A stretch of DNA of 64,000 nt from Sclerurus mexicanus (lineage: Eukaryota > Chordata > Aves > Passeriformes > Furnariidae). Position numbers and translations under genes: made by a program. The stretch covers positions 1,072,339 to 1,136,338 of the forward strand of contig VWZF01006750.1 in NCBI GenBank assembly GCA_013396755.1. Direction: 5' to 3'. Of the stretch, positions 21,429-34,900 are shown piece by piece; position 1 is the first letter of the stretch; each line of letters opens with the position of its first letter. A model generated the notes under the pieces. That model was not told the DNA's origin, searched no databases, and worked only from the letters and a program-made list of their open reading frames with translations.

Positions 21429-24400
21429 CATAGTGGCAGGTTGGTCTGCAGTTGTACAAAGTCCTGTACCAGCACAGCAAAGGGCTGGAAACTTCTAGTG
21501 GTAATAGAAGTAGCAATGAGTTACTGGGGAGAGAAATTAGAAATGTCCCACAGCAGATCTGTCACAACAGAGAAACCACCTAGTTGGTTTGCCACAGTCT
21601 CTCCCCCTTCAGCTGTTTGTTCTTCCCTCCTCAGTCCCTTGCTGTACCCAAAGAGGACTGTGCGCTGTCAGCTGTCTGCTCCTTTTGAACTCCAGTGGCA
21701 GTTCCCTCCTGCAGAAGCTCTACCTGCCTCCTGAGAATCTACTTGTTTTTAATTACATTACACTGTCAGAGTCATCTAAATTATTTGAGATGCCCAGTGA
21801 AGTTCTGGATTTTAAAGTTATGGCAGCAGTTTGAGGGATGAATAATTTCCTTTCTCCTTGGAGTACACATTCAGCTCCATGTCTTTTAGCATGTATCCAT
21901 ACTGCTAGGCTGTCTAGGTCCAGCCTGACTTCTGAGACCAGACTAGTTTAATTCCCATATTATTTGCATGCAAGTTGTATGTTTAGGATAAGCTGCAGAG
22001 CTCTCTACAGTGGTATACTCTACCACTGTCAGCCCCTCACTGGGTGTCTTAATTCTCATTTTTGTACTCTGGAGTCATAACACTGTGTGCATTGCTGAAT
22101 AAATCACCAGTTGATATATACATATTGGGAGCTTGGACCTCCCCCATTTCAGTGTAAGTATGTGGAACATGATCTGACTGCACTCTAACAGGGGCTGGAA
22201 CAGGCTGAAAACTACTCAGGTTGTGAAAGTTAGCAATCAAATCCTCCAAGAGATCTGCTCTGAACTCAGACTATGGCATGAATCCTTAGAGTTTGAGATG
22301 AGAATTAAGCTCATTTAACAGCTTCAAATTCCATCACGATCCTACTTTGTGGAAAAGACACAATATATCTGTTTCATTACATGAGTTGAATTTGTAATTT
22401 GTAATCCTACACTTGCTTTTGCTTTTCTCAAACTGTAGAGGCATATAATGCATTGATTTCAGGTGACAGATCTAATAAATACAGTTTGTTGGAATCATAG
22501 TTATTTATTTATTTAGGCAGTTTAGACTAACTTAAGTTAGTGTTTACTTCTTTTCTCCTCTCTTGACAGGTAGCAGGATGACAGGAGCTTGTGTTCAGGC
22601 TATTCATACTAGAACTCTTTCATATCTGTCATGTTTTTCCTTCCCCTTCTCATGACAAACTGGGTAGCATGAAGAAATACTGATGAACCATTATTTGTTT
22701 TTTAATAGTAAATCCAGTCCAGTGCTTGTAGATGGAAATTTTACATGAATAACTGTCCAGCCAGCAGCAATTTGTCATTGAGCTGAAATTATGCATGGCT
22801 TTTTCAAATGCTGTGGTCAGTACTTGATCTGGGGAGTCTTGGGTAGGCCTTCATGATAATCCAGCACATCATTTCATGTAATTTTTACACACATTCATTA
22901 TTTAAAAAATTATTTAGATATTAGAGTTTATGTTCTTGCTTTCTGATACCACCAACAGTTATAGAAATGATTTATGGTGGCAGTTTTTTAAGGTATATTC
23001 TCCTGGCTCTGTTGGCCTTGGAAAAACAGTGGGAGTTTTATGGGAAATCTTCAGATTCCCACCCAAGTAAAGTCTGTGTAACCCATATTCTCAGTCTGTG
23101 TTGTGTTCCTTGTTTGTTTCTAGTCTATAAAAAAGGAATGTTTGAACTGCAGTGCAGGTAGCTATCTGTAATTCATAAACTTGCTAAAACTATTAGTTCA
23201 TCTTGAAGTATCCAAAGCTGTGACACAAAAAGGAAGATCTCAGGTGAATGCCCTGGTATGTGATTTGTCTGCTTACCCTGGCTGTTCCATGCACTGGAGT
23301 TTCTCTGGGTGAAGCTGCTGTGATGGTTCCCTATTAAGGCAAAACCTTAGGCAGAGTGCCCCCACCTCCTCCCTTCTGAATTTGCTAACAGTGTCTTTTT
23401 TTCCTCTTTGTTTGTCTGTTTAGGTGACAATCATAGGAATCCATGTGATAGCCTATGACACCACAGCTGTTTGCAATTCCACTTTCCATATTTATGCAAG
23501 TCCTCTGAGACTCTGGTGAAGAAGCATTTCGAAGCCAAAAAGAATTACCCTGTGTGCATTTGGTTTGCAGTGTGGGTTTTTTTTAATATATTTTTAAAAG
23601 CTCTTTTATTCTTGGAGCAGTGGGGACAAGAGTAGGAAAATTAGCTATATTTTTGGCATAATTTGCAGGTTTTTTTTTTTTACTAATATTCCATGAAAAG
23701 TATGAAAGTCTTCATATGCTTGGAGTAAAGCAAAAAGTCTCCATTTCTGTTGGGACAAGAATGACACACTCTTTCATTTGCACCTATGGTGTCTGAGGCA
23801 CGTGTCTTCAACTGCTTTACCTCACTGCTAAAAGACACATATCACAAACTTGTATAAAATACAATTTCTCAAGTTCTTTAAGGAACTTGAGAGTTGCTCA
23901 AAACAAGAGTGGTTGAAAATAAGTGATGGGAGGAAGAAAGTGTTACAGGAAGTGCAATGCAAATTCCAGGTAACAGAAAGAAAAATACTAGTCAGTATTA
24001 GTATTTACTAAATACTAAATACTAATTTACTAAAATACTAGTCCAGTCCATGTCCTGCTTGTAAGTTGCTGTTGGGCTTTGTTTAATTCAATTTTGTTGG
24101 TTTTTTAGGGGTTTTGTTTTGGTTAGGTTTTTTAAGGATGATCTGTAATGAAAATATGTGCCTTTCCATTCTGCCCTCACTTGAATCTTTCCTGTCTAGG
24201 TTAAAAAACAATTCCTGAAGCTTACAAACACAAAAAGCTTTTTCTTCCCAAATCCTCCAGAAGTGCAATAAGCACAGCCCTTCAGTTCACAGTGGATGAT
24301 TTCCAGGCCTAATGTTATTTATAACACAGGTACAGAGATAAACTCAGGCTGTAAGACGATTTTAGCTGGCCGAAGAAAAAAACCCCAACCCTATAATCTG

Positions 24401-25069
24401 CTTTCTTTTTTTTTTCTTTTTTTCTCCCCCACAAATGGTAGCATCTCTGATGTAATCTACTCTGATTCCTGCATGCATTTTGACTGAAAAATGGAGTTAT
24501 GAAATAATTTTTAATATTCTGTCAGAATGGCCAGTTACCATGCCTGAAAGAATGGGCCAAGGACCTGAAACAGATCTATAGCTCTTCTCTGGCACTGTGG
24601 GCTCATACTGCTGAAGAGTAGAAACAGAGAACATTAAGATGAAAAAAAACCAACTCAGTTTACTTGTTAGGAATGAAATTATGAAGACAGTTCATGAGCT
24701 CAAAGCTGTATTTCATGAGAAAGAAATTAGTATCTTGTAGAACTTTTGTAGGAGAATCAGTTAATTATACAAAATATCTGATAACTTAATTGGGAAGGCA
24801 GTGCTTGATAGAGTTTTCTGGCCAACTTCTAACACCTTATGCTTCCTAAAACATTGATTTTTTTCAATTTAATTTTAAAAATGATGCAAAAATTCAATAG
24901 GCTATCTCTTTTAGGTATGTAGGTAGTATTATTAATTTTCTGACTGGGCCTCTGCTTAACCTGGTGAGAGTTTGTATTTATTTTTCACTCCGGGAAGGAC
25001 ATGGTTTCAAATAGAAAATAATGTGTCAGTTGTACTCAAATATAATAATAAATGCAAGGCAAGATATGC
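21429..25069. other. Non-coding stretch
   Basis: No host gene recognised. The sequence right after the LTR is flanking DNA, not retroviral interior, because the target duplication comes first. An exon-like segment with a good splice acceptor is at 23424-23519 (see findings). A TACTAA-rich palindromic cluster is at 23982-24044, and a T tract is near 24409-24423. Confidence 0.5.
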
Positions 25070-25165
25070 AGGAGAATTAAGATCTTTTATTAGACAAGTC
25101 ATACAGTTGGAAAAAACCAGACAAGACTTCACGCCCATAAGCCCTTTTTCAGGTCTGAAATAGAA
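25070..25165 (-). repeat. Old amniote interspersed repeat fragment
   Basis: Read on the minus strand it gives, in order, CAGACCTGAAAAAGGGCT, a GAAGTCTTGTCT block, a TCCAAC block and TTGTCTAATAAAAGATCTTA. The same order of blocks (CCTGAAGAAG..., ...AAGCTTGTCT..., TCCAATAAAAGATATTA-like) is familiar from an abundant repeat of turtles and crocodilians. I do not remember its class with certainty. It is short and diverged. Confidence 0.5.
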
Positions 25166-25829
25166 GCAGTTATTTTCAAAGCTAAATATATGTGAAGAAG
25201 AGTTATTTTGAGTTTAATTACATTGTTAATCACTTGGAGCATCTTAGGAGAAAACAGGTAGCTGAAACTGCGGTTCTTCCTGTGAAATATCTGTCATTGA
25301 AATTGTGTGAAATGAAATCATGTGAAATTGTCATTTCTTGCCAAACTATGAAAATCTCAGATACAAAAAATGTGATGAATTTCTGTATTTGGTGTTAGGA
25401 AAGATATGCCTTGCTTGTGTAATTTGTTTATTTCTCTACTCTGATCAAGATTAGGGGACCTTCTAATCTTAATTCCTTCTGGAGACACACCACAAATTCT
25501 GAACATAAAAACATATGCTAGTGTAAATAAGCTGTTGAGCTGTCAATGTATGAATGGAGTTAGAGTGGTGAGACCAAGCAAAGCAATGGCTGGACATTAC
25601 CTTCCAGAAGCTAAGAGGCTAAGAGGCAGAAGAAGAGAAAACAGTGCTGAAGGCTTGGAGGCTATCAGAAATTTGTGATTCTCCCAAGCAGAAAGTGAAA
25701 ATCTTGAGGCTCACATGGTCTGTGAAAGACTGAAAAGAGGCTGTGAACAAACCTGAAGACTTGTGACACAGCAGAAGCACCTGCTGCTTTTACTAATTCA
25801 TTGTTTTAGCATTTGAATCAATATGTGCC
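25166..25829. other. Non-coding stretch
   Basis: Nothing recognised. Confidence 0.55.
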
Positions 25830-25895
25830 TTCTCATAGCACTTGTATAAGGTCAATATTGTCCCCATTTTCTGGACAAAGGAAAAAGGATCTAGA
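25830..25895 (-). repeat. Possible MIR/CORE-SINE-like fragment
   Basis: AGCACTTGTATAAGG...ATATTGTCCCCATTTTCTGG resembles the antisense of the MIR core (TATGAGG...TATTATCCCCATTTTACAG). It is short and diverged, so this is a weak call. Confidence 0.35.
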
Positions 25896-28404
25896 TGATT
25901 CCCTTCCTTCAGGCAAAACATTCCACTTTGTGATGTCTGAAAATGCAGAAATAACAAAATATACGTCCTGATGTTTTTGTAATTCAGTATACCACTCTAT
26001 ACACATGTGCTGTGAATATATGTGCACTGGATTTTGCTTGAATGATAGTGCGTGTTCCCTTCCCACAGTAAGTGCTCTCTGCTCTCTCTTTTAACCCATA
26101 GCCTCCAGGCTGTCAGAAACAGTCAGAAAAGGGAACATGGCCTTTTCCTCCTTCTGCTACCTTGATATGTGTGATCTGTACCAAAGAAATTATGCTGGCA
26201 TTCCAAAGGCTGCTTTTTAATGTTGCTAACATAACAAGTCATTATTATGGTTATCAAACAGTCAAAACCTTGTAAGTTCAAAATTTGCAGAGTTCTTAAT
26301 AAGGTGAGTTCTGAGTTAAAGGGAAAACACTGTTGCTGTAACACCAGTATTCATATATTCTGTACTTGAAAATGTCTTTTCCCTCTTTTAAGACAGACAC
26401 ATAAATCAACATTTCTAGAGTGTGAAAATTTTATTTTAGGAGGCAGGAAACAGTTAGTTTATTTTGTGGCTTCTTATAATCAAAGGCTTATATATAACTT
26501 TATCTAAAATTTTCTATCCTCAGTTGTCACAAAAACCCACCAAAACACCCAACAAAACCAAATTCAGTCATGTTTTCCACCCTGATCTGTGACCTTGGTA
26601 GCCTCTGTAGCCTCTGTGGGTCCCTTAAATCTGAGGAATAGAAATGGACGTACCTTAGAAGCAGCAATTTTGCATTAGATATTTTGTTATCATCCAGTGA
26701 GTATTCTTAGCTGAAGTATGTCTTCCCTTTGTTTTATGATCATCTATCCTCACAATCCACAAAGCAAACAGACATCTGAAGATGTCTTTAGTACAACTCA
26801 ATTTATCTGAAGAGAGTGATTGAAAAGGGATATGTTTGTGTATGGGGCAAGAAGCTGACTGACTCTTACCTCTCTCTGGCAACATGAACTAAACTCAGTT
26901 AACTGGAGATAGCCGCTAAGTGCTAATAAAACCTTATGTTAATTGTGTTTATTATTGTCTATATAAATTTAAGAGGAGAAAAGTAACACACTCTTAAAGT
27001 CTTATTTGCCAAATTTCTGATCAGATCAATATGTACTGTAATTCTGCAAAGGACATCAATATAATTAGCAAAAATAAAATGTAAACAATATGTTAAATAG
27101 TGGATAAGCATCAGCAAATATTATTTTAAAGATGGAAAAATAAAACCAATATTGTATTTGAGATTAACACTTTGATCAATAGAGCCACAGAAGTAAATTG
27201 GTAGACTTTGATAAAATTGGGAAGGTTCATTGTCATTTCATTGGACCAATGATTTTACAAGCAGGCTCTGTGCATCATGGCAAGAATAAAATACTCTGTA
27301 AGGAACTTGTTTTGATTTGAGACATTTTCAGAGGGCTATTTTAATTTAATTAATAAAAAATCATAGGTTAATTGCCTTCTGCTTTAATGTGAGGGTATTA
27401 TGCATGCAGGCATATTTTATTTATATCTTGACTGTTTGATGTACACAATCAATTCAAAAAGGGATAATGAAGAAGTGCTCTGCCCTGTGTAGAATAGTAA
27501 TTAGGGACTCTAGTGCAGGTTTTTTTATTAATTGTGCAGTTCTGTAAACATGTTTGACATAATGCTGAGAAAAGCATTTGTCAAACTTTGCTATTCTTCT
27601 CTCTTCTTCTTCCCATCCCTTCTACCCCCATCATTTTTCCCTTTTAGCCAAAATACCTGGTATGGCATTAACCCTCACTGCCTCAGTGGCAGTTTGATTT
27701 ATGTCATAGCTGCATATCAGTCAAGAAAACATTGAAGAAAAGCTGTCCCTTGAAGAGCCTATGTTATGAGGAGTATGCATATTGAAAATAGAAATGTTAA
27801 GGTGTGTAGGCTTTGGAAGAGTCTATGAAAGATGCAGTGCTACACTAAGGTCTGGCATCTTACCACATCAGCCAGGATATACTGGGCTGAGCAGTCACTG
27901 GGACAACAGGAATACCAGATCTTCTGAGCTGAGGCCGTGCAAACTGTCGGTAGAGTACTGCTAACAGCATGTCCTGCTGAAGGTAAAATGAGTGTTGACA
28001 AGATAAGTCCCATCACCTAATCTTGAGAAGTACGAGCCCTCATTAAAGGGTTTTCTTCTGACATATTTTTAAAAGAGAGAAAGTAGAGACAAAACAATTA
28101 AATGAGGGCAGAGAAAACAGCCTCCAAGTCTCCAAGACTCTTAAATCCTGTAGAGAACAGGGGAGCTGTTGAATTAATTGCTCCAGGTGCATGCTGGAAA
28201 GTGAGAGGCAGCAGGGCAGAAGAGCACTTGAGCTCATGTTGGCACGTGCATATGTACGCTCACTCTTGCAGTTGGGAATTGTGAGACCAGGAAGTAGTGC
28301 CTGATCTCAGCAACTCATTCGTGGTCTTCTTCTGAAGGTATGCAGTGGAAGGACTACTTCCAATGTCAAAGCTGTAGCATAGCTGGATACATGGACTGTG
28401 GTCA
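25896..28404. other. Non-coding stretch
   Basis: No gene or clear repeat recognised. Frames stay below about 80 codons. Confidence 0.55.
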
Positions 28405-28902
28405 GACCTTCACTCAGCACTGGTGAGTCTGCACCCGGAATCCTGCGTTCTGTTTTGGGCACTTCACTACAGGAAAGACATTGAGGTGCTAGAGCGTGTC
28501 CAGAAACATGCAACGGTGCTGGTGAAGGGTCTGGAGTACAAGTCTTATGAGGAGCAGCTGAAAGAGCTGGGATTATTTAGCCTGCAAAAAAGGGGGCTCT
28601 AGAGGGGGACCTTATTTCTCTCTATAACTACATGGAAGGAGATTGTAATGAGGTGGGGTCAGACTCTTCTTGCAGGTAACAAGTGATAGAACAAGAATAA
28701 ATGGCCCCAAGTTGGGCTAGGAAAGGTTTAGATTTGATATTAGGAAAAATTTCTTTACTGAAAGGGAGGTCAGGCATTGGAACAGGCTGCATAGGGAAGT
28801 GGTGGAATCACCATCACTGGAAGTTTTAAAAAATGCATGGATGTGGCACTTAGGGATGTGGTTTAGATGACTGTATGGCTCTAAGATTTTTAGATCTATG
28901 GG
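28405..28902 (+). mobile_element. CR1 LINE fragment, sense orientation
   Basis: About 500 bp of the CR1 3' region on the plus strand. Recognisable blocks are CACTGGTGAGTCTGCACC, GAAAGACATTGAGGTGCTAG, AGCGTGTCCAGAAACATGCA, ATGAGGAGCAGCTGAAAGAG, TTATTTAGCCTGCAAAA, GGTAACAAGTGATAG, GATATTAGGAAAAATTTCTT, GGCATTGGAACAGGCTGC and TGTGGCACTTAGGGATGTGG. The 5' side is truncated and the usual ATTCTATG 3' end is not preserved. Several frameshifts and stops are present, so it encodes nothing functional. Its divergence looks greater than that of the 51.5-kb copy. Confidence 0.92.
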
Positions 28903-31900
28903 AAAATGAAGAATCCTAAAAAAAAGTGTTTTCTTCACTTGGAGCCTTCTCTGCCTCCCTGAGATCCTCACTTTTTGAAGGCTGAATTAGTTGACGTCAC
29001 CTTTGGGAAAGTTTACTATGAAACAGAGGTTTTTCTTGCGTTCATGGTGACTGTGTTGTGTAGTAATATGATGGCAAAGAGATTTCCAGAATTCTGATTA
29101 TATAGTTGTATTTATACACATTCATGTAGTCTCCCTTCTATTGTCTGCTAGGAAAGGGAACGTAATCTTAGGTTGTATCTGTTCAACTGCTCAATAGACC
29201 CTCACCAGTGGGAGCAGGCAGTCAAAGTACCATATATAGAGAGGACATGGATGTTGAGATCACAGCCAACTTGCAAACTGCTGTTCTTTTTCCCAACAGA
29301 AAATATATGCATTGTTTGATTCTTTCATTTTGTTTCAACACAGTATAATCAATTCCTCATACATGATGAGCTTCTTTTAAGTACTCAGATCCCAGAGGAA
29401 GATCCCCTAGTTTCCTTTGGCTTTTCTTGGAATAATCTTAGTTCTCACAATAAGATAATAAAGCCTTGTTAATTCATACTTACTAGGCTATTGTATTTGA
29501 AAGATTTCAGATGCCATAAATAAAGGCTTATCTTGGATTTCTAGCTTACTTTTCTATGGAAATATCTAAAGCTTTTTACAAACTGAGCTGAAGCTTGAAA
29601 AATCACTTGAACTAGTGTCATTCAAGAGTAAGACCACTCTTTTGTCCTGTGGATAAACAAAATAAGGCCTGTAAAATCAACATTAATGGTGAGAAATCCT
29701 TATAATCAATGTTAAATTATCAGAAATGATTATTTGGGAGGGACATTTAGATGGAACATGGTCATCTGATATTATCTGGCTATAGTTCGATGAAACTTCC
29801 CAGAAAAGGCAACAAATTATGTGGCTAAAACAAAACATTAATCAGAAAGAGCTGAAGACCAGGTCTCATGCCTTCCTTCAGATTAAAAGAGCCAAAAGTT
29901 CATCTCAATACATACATAATATAGTTGCTGAACAGAATTTCTCTGTATTTCTAGCTCTTCAATTAAAACCATGGGTTTCCTTAAAACTGCTACCAGGTAA
30001 ATTAAAGGAGACTGCATATCCATTGAACAATTATTTCAATAATCTACATTTAAGTTTCTTGGATTTCTGACTGTGTACAATTTATGTGAATGTTGCAACT
30101 GATCCCTTTTGACCTGAATTTAGTGATGTGAATATGAATTTCTCAGCCATCTCCTACTGGGCCTAGTAATTTTCTTTAATAGCTTAGGCAAGCCCCTAAA
30201 ATTTTAATTATCCATTTTGCCATCAGTCAAATTTTCAAGAGTTCAAGTGAGGCTCATCAGTGGACATGAAGGCAGATCATTTTGTTCAGTATGAAACGGC
30301 CACCCTCAAAGGATCTCTTATTACCTACTTGGATATAAAATGATCTAACCTAAAATTATACAAAATGATTTCTCTATCAAATACAATAACTTTTGGCTGA
30401 AATACAGCATCTCTTTTTGGAGGATTTATTATCTTGTTTTAAATAAGTGACAGTGAAACCAGTGCAGATCTAAGTAACTTGTCTCAGTTGTTGTTTTATT
30501 TAAAAATTATCTTAGACCTTATTTCAACACTGCATTGACTCAGCAGAAGCAACCAGGTTCAACCCCTTGCTGTATTTTCATCTCCTTAGATAAACAGTTT
30601 TACTAGGCCTGAAATCTACATCCTCTTTGAGTAATTACTTAATCATATTTTCTTCTGAATAGGATGTTCTAAACTGAGTATCTTTAGCTTATCACAGTAA
30701 TCAGGTATTCCTAGTTACTGAAATAATTCTTGGAGCTCTCTTTTTACATTTTCACATATGATAAACTCAGAGGCCATTAAAAGGTAGAGGATTTTGCTAA
30801 TTATGTCATGTAGTGTAAACTGTTCTCACTCTCTAACTGATGTTCCCTTGATTCCTCAGTCAAGGGCCATATTTACTTTATTCACTGCTATGAAGTGGTG
30901 TTGATTGACCTGACCCCAAAGTCCTTTTCTTAACTGCTTTTCTCTCTCGTAAACACCATCTATAATCCTGATTCTTAGATTCAGTTTTATTAAAATGCAC
31001 ATAGATAAAATAAGTCAGTTTTCCCTTTGGAACTGATCTGTCCTTTTTAACTACACCATAGGTTTTTATAGCAGTGGCAAAATCTACCTCCAAGATTTTC
31101 CTCTTGATTGTTGAGTATAGCGGTGGACTAAGAAAAGATTACTGCCTGGAAATATTCCCAGAAGATGATGCTTCTCTATTTAAAGATTTGTAGATTTACT
31201 GCTTTTTAATCCATTTAATCTGATGAAGCTGATATAAATTGCAGAAAATAGAGTGTTTAACTGAGACTCAGATGGAGAGCTACTAATTTCATCAGGATGA
31301 AGCAAGACTGAGTCAGAAGCTTTTTAGGGGCTGATGTACATCTATCCATACAGCTATCTTGGGCAGCCAAATTTGTTGTCTCATCAAAAAATAATACAAA
31401 CTTTGTTTCCCATTGTATATATACACATACAGCATATAACTTAAAGTTTATTAAATGCTTCTGCTATTTATGCATGATTACTGAAAATATTACCATGTTG
31501 ATGTAGTATTATGCTTCATCTTGTAATATAGAATGAACTGATACAATAAACTCCAGCCCATACCTGAAGGGCATTTGATTTTGACAATTAGTAATTTAAG
31601 AAAAGTGAGAACAGAGATAGAGTAAGAAAAAATCCAATAACAAAATGAAACAGCATTGTTCTGAAGTGGGTTTGTTGTTTCTGTAGGAGAAAAAAAGAGA
31701 AGCATCTAGAATAAGTCCAGGAAAACTTTACAATACTGCTTTCTGGGGACACTCTAGCAAGGGGAGTGCTGAAAAAGTCTGAGGTTGCTGGGCTGTGTTT
31801 AGAGGCCTGTGGATTGATGGGGTTGTGAACCCCTCTGAGGGGTAGGTGTTGTGAGCTGTCCCAGCTCTGGTAATTAGATAGGTTCAGCAGTCTTTATGAG

Positions 31901-34900
31901 TGGCTTACGTTTACTGATTAATGTTCCACTTGTGCACAGATGTGATTTAGCTTTCTGCTGAATAAACACAACATGGGGATGGAAAGGTGATAACTACCAT
32001 ACTCAGCAAAAAGAAGGACCCTATAAATATGCCAGTGGGTCAATAGAAGTGATTTCATTCTGCCTTCACAAGACTGCTGATGAAGTCTGACAGGGAGCTC
32101 TACTTCATTAATGCATCACAATGGTGAAGAAAGCCTGAAGGGCAAAAAGAGCCACCTGCAGCAGATTGGAGCCTGGGCTGCAGCTGTCAGAGAACAGCCA
32201 GGGAGAAATGAAAAGGGCTGCAACAAGGAAATAAAGAGGATATCACAGGCGGATAGGGTGTGTTTTCTCTCCTGCCTGAAACGACTGATAGGGGAGGCGC
32301 AGTGCTCAGGGCACTGACTGCAGATCAAGCTGTACTGCTGATCAGAAACAATTCATGGAGGAAGCCCTGACAGCGCGAAAGATGCTTTGGTAAGGCACTG
32401 AACAGAAAGCTCTAAGTCTAAGGATGGGTAAATGCAGACAAGATTAATGATTTATTAAAAAATAGGAGTGTCTACTGAAGAAAAATAGCTCACAGTACAA
32501 TAAAAACAATAATACACTTGGGAGGAAACTCTGAGAGATGTATCAGATAATCAGTATATGGTTGAGAAGTGCTGTTAAGCTTGCTCTGTTTGTAAAGGTC
32601 TCTCCATAAGCTTCTGCTCATGGCTGGTGTCTCTGCTGGCTCCCCAGCCTCTGAAACTACAGTCCCTGCCTGAAAGCAGAATGTTGCTGAATAAACAAAC
32701 TAGCGCAGAAGCTGAAAAAAAAAAAAAGAAGAGAAGGCTGTGATGGCCATCCTCTAAAAATAATCTCTCTGAAAGTCCTCTATGGAGCTGGTTGAAATTG
32801 CACAGTGGTGATCTGTCCTAGCACACAACAAAGAAGAGAACTGAAAATAGTCCTAATTGTAGTCATCAGGAGCCATTGGACTTCCTCAAGCTAGAGTTGT
32901 AGGTCAGTGACCACAGGGAAGCCTATGAAAAGGCTCCTTCACTTTGTGGTGTGCTGAGTGGGAAGTACAGAAATGAACAAATCAGGACAGAAGTTCTGCC
33001 AGGACCTAGGCAGAAGTACCTGATCCCTACTTCTGAACCTTTGGTCTGACTCATTCGCATGTGCTCTGATGTTTTCACATGGGCACAAAGCCTGATCGCT
33101 GCATAACCCCAGAGAAAACCCAAAAGAGTCTGTCTCTTCTGAGAACAGGTTTAAACCCACATTGACTCTATCCCTTTACCTATTCCCCGTTCCTTGCAGC
33201 TGGATCCTGTCTCTAGACACTGGCCTTTTCTGGATCATGAGAGAGTCATCTTTGCTCTGCTTGTTAGGTGTGTGCTTTATTTTATTGACATTTTTATTAA
33301 TTTTCCTATTGTGTTCCTTTTCTGTTCACACATTGGCAGGAAGGTGGTACAGACAGATTGCTTACTGATCCTTTTGAACATTTTCAGAAAATCCAAACAT
33401 TTCTTATTCTTCTTTTACCCTGCTGGGCCGTCTTTTTCCATCACTATGGTTTCAATACAGATAATTATTACTTACAGACAGAAGTAAATTACTTACACTA
33501 ACTGAAAAGATCTCAACTTTCAGCAATGTATGTCAAAACTATTTTTTCCAACTCCAACACTTGTAACTGGACAGAAGCAAAAGCTGAATCTATCACCTGT
33601 GGTATTTCCAGTTTTCCACAGAACTATATTTTAAATGAGATGGTCTGCCACAAAGTTGACTTCCTGAGGAGAGAGAGAAAATCCTTAATATAAAGATATT
33701 ACACTAGAGAGGAGGCCATTGAATGTATTTTTGTACAAGCCACAGCTTGGGAGATTAAAATTAGAGGCACTTAGGAAAATGCTTATAATCCACAGAGGGC
33801 AAAGATCAGTATTATATTGTCCTAAATCCTCCCCAGCTGACTGTTCCTCACTTGGCTATTCAGTGACTAATGACATATTCAGATGACACAGCTTGAGCTG
33901 CAAACATTTATGAGGATGGCGAAGTCAAGAAAATGAACTTAGAAAAGCTAAAAACAGATGAAAAGCAGTCACCAGGCATGAGGATCTGCCATTTCCTTTT
34001 TGGGAGAGAGGAATTAACTCTCTTTACAGGAGCATCACTCCCTGATTTGCTATTGGGTTAGGACTTTATAAGGGAGAGAGCTGAAGTCTCCACCTGAACA
34101 GGGATTATTAGACTTCGCATGTAAATGAGGCTAATGGACCTGCACTGTGGGAGCAAGTTTCCAAGGGGCTCATGCCCTACAGAGCAATCTACAGAGACTC
34201 CAGCAATATCACTGCCTTTCTTTAAGTCTCCTGGGCTTAGGAAAAGGACTGGGTCATATCTTTGACCTCTTTCCTTTGAGTTCTCATAAGATCACAGTGG
34301 CCTAGGAATGTAACAGCACCCACAGATATGGAAAGCATATGACAGGGAAAACCAGTGATATGATGGATGCCCATCCCCTTATATGATGGGGTAGTGATGT
34401 ACCAAACTACATGCGAGTGGTTTTATTATGAGCTCCCTTGGTTCCTCCATATCAGCAACACATCAGTGCTCAAGGGAAAGTGGTTTCAGGTAAAGGCCCT
34501 TTGGAGCAACATTTCTCTCAAAAGAACATCCTGGGGCTGGGGTGAGTACAGAAATACTTGGCAGCATAGATCAACATAGTTTAGATTCATATGGACATTA
34601 ATGAGTTCAATATTTGTCTGGCAGCTTCAGTCATCTTTAGCAAAATAAACAATCTGGACCACAAAACAACTAGATCAAAAGACAGCAAACTCAGCTAAGT
34701 TACAGAAACCATTGATGATCAAGTAGTGTCACAAGTTTGACATCTGACCTAAGCAGTTGCTCTACAAGAGCTGCTGTCATGGAGGTGCAATCCATCAGTC
34801 ATTCTGTTCTCAATATATGCCAGAGCAAACAACCCAAACACTGGATCCCACCAGCTACCAAAGCAACCAGGCTTTTCAGCCAGACAAATACTACACTGTG

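Noticed and set aside
21425..21460. Possible retroviral primer-binding site (TGGCAGG...) after the LTR
   Set aside because: The target duplication directly follows the LTR end, so the sequence beyond it is flanking DNA.
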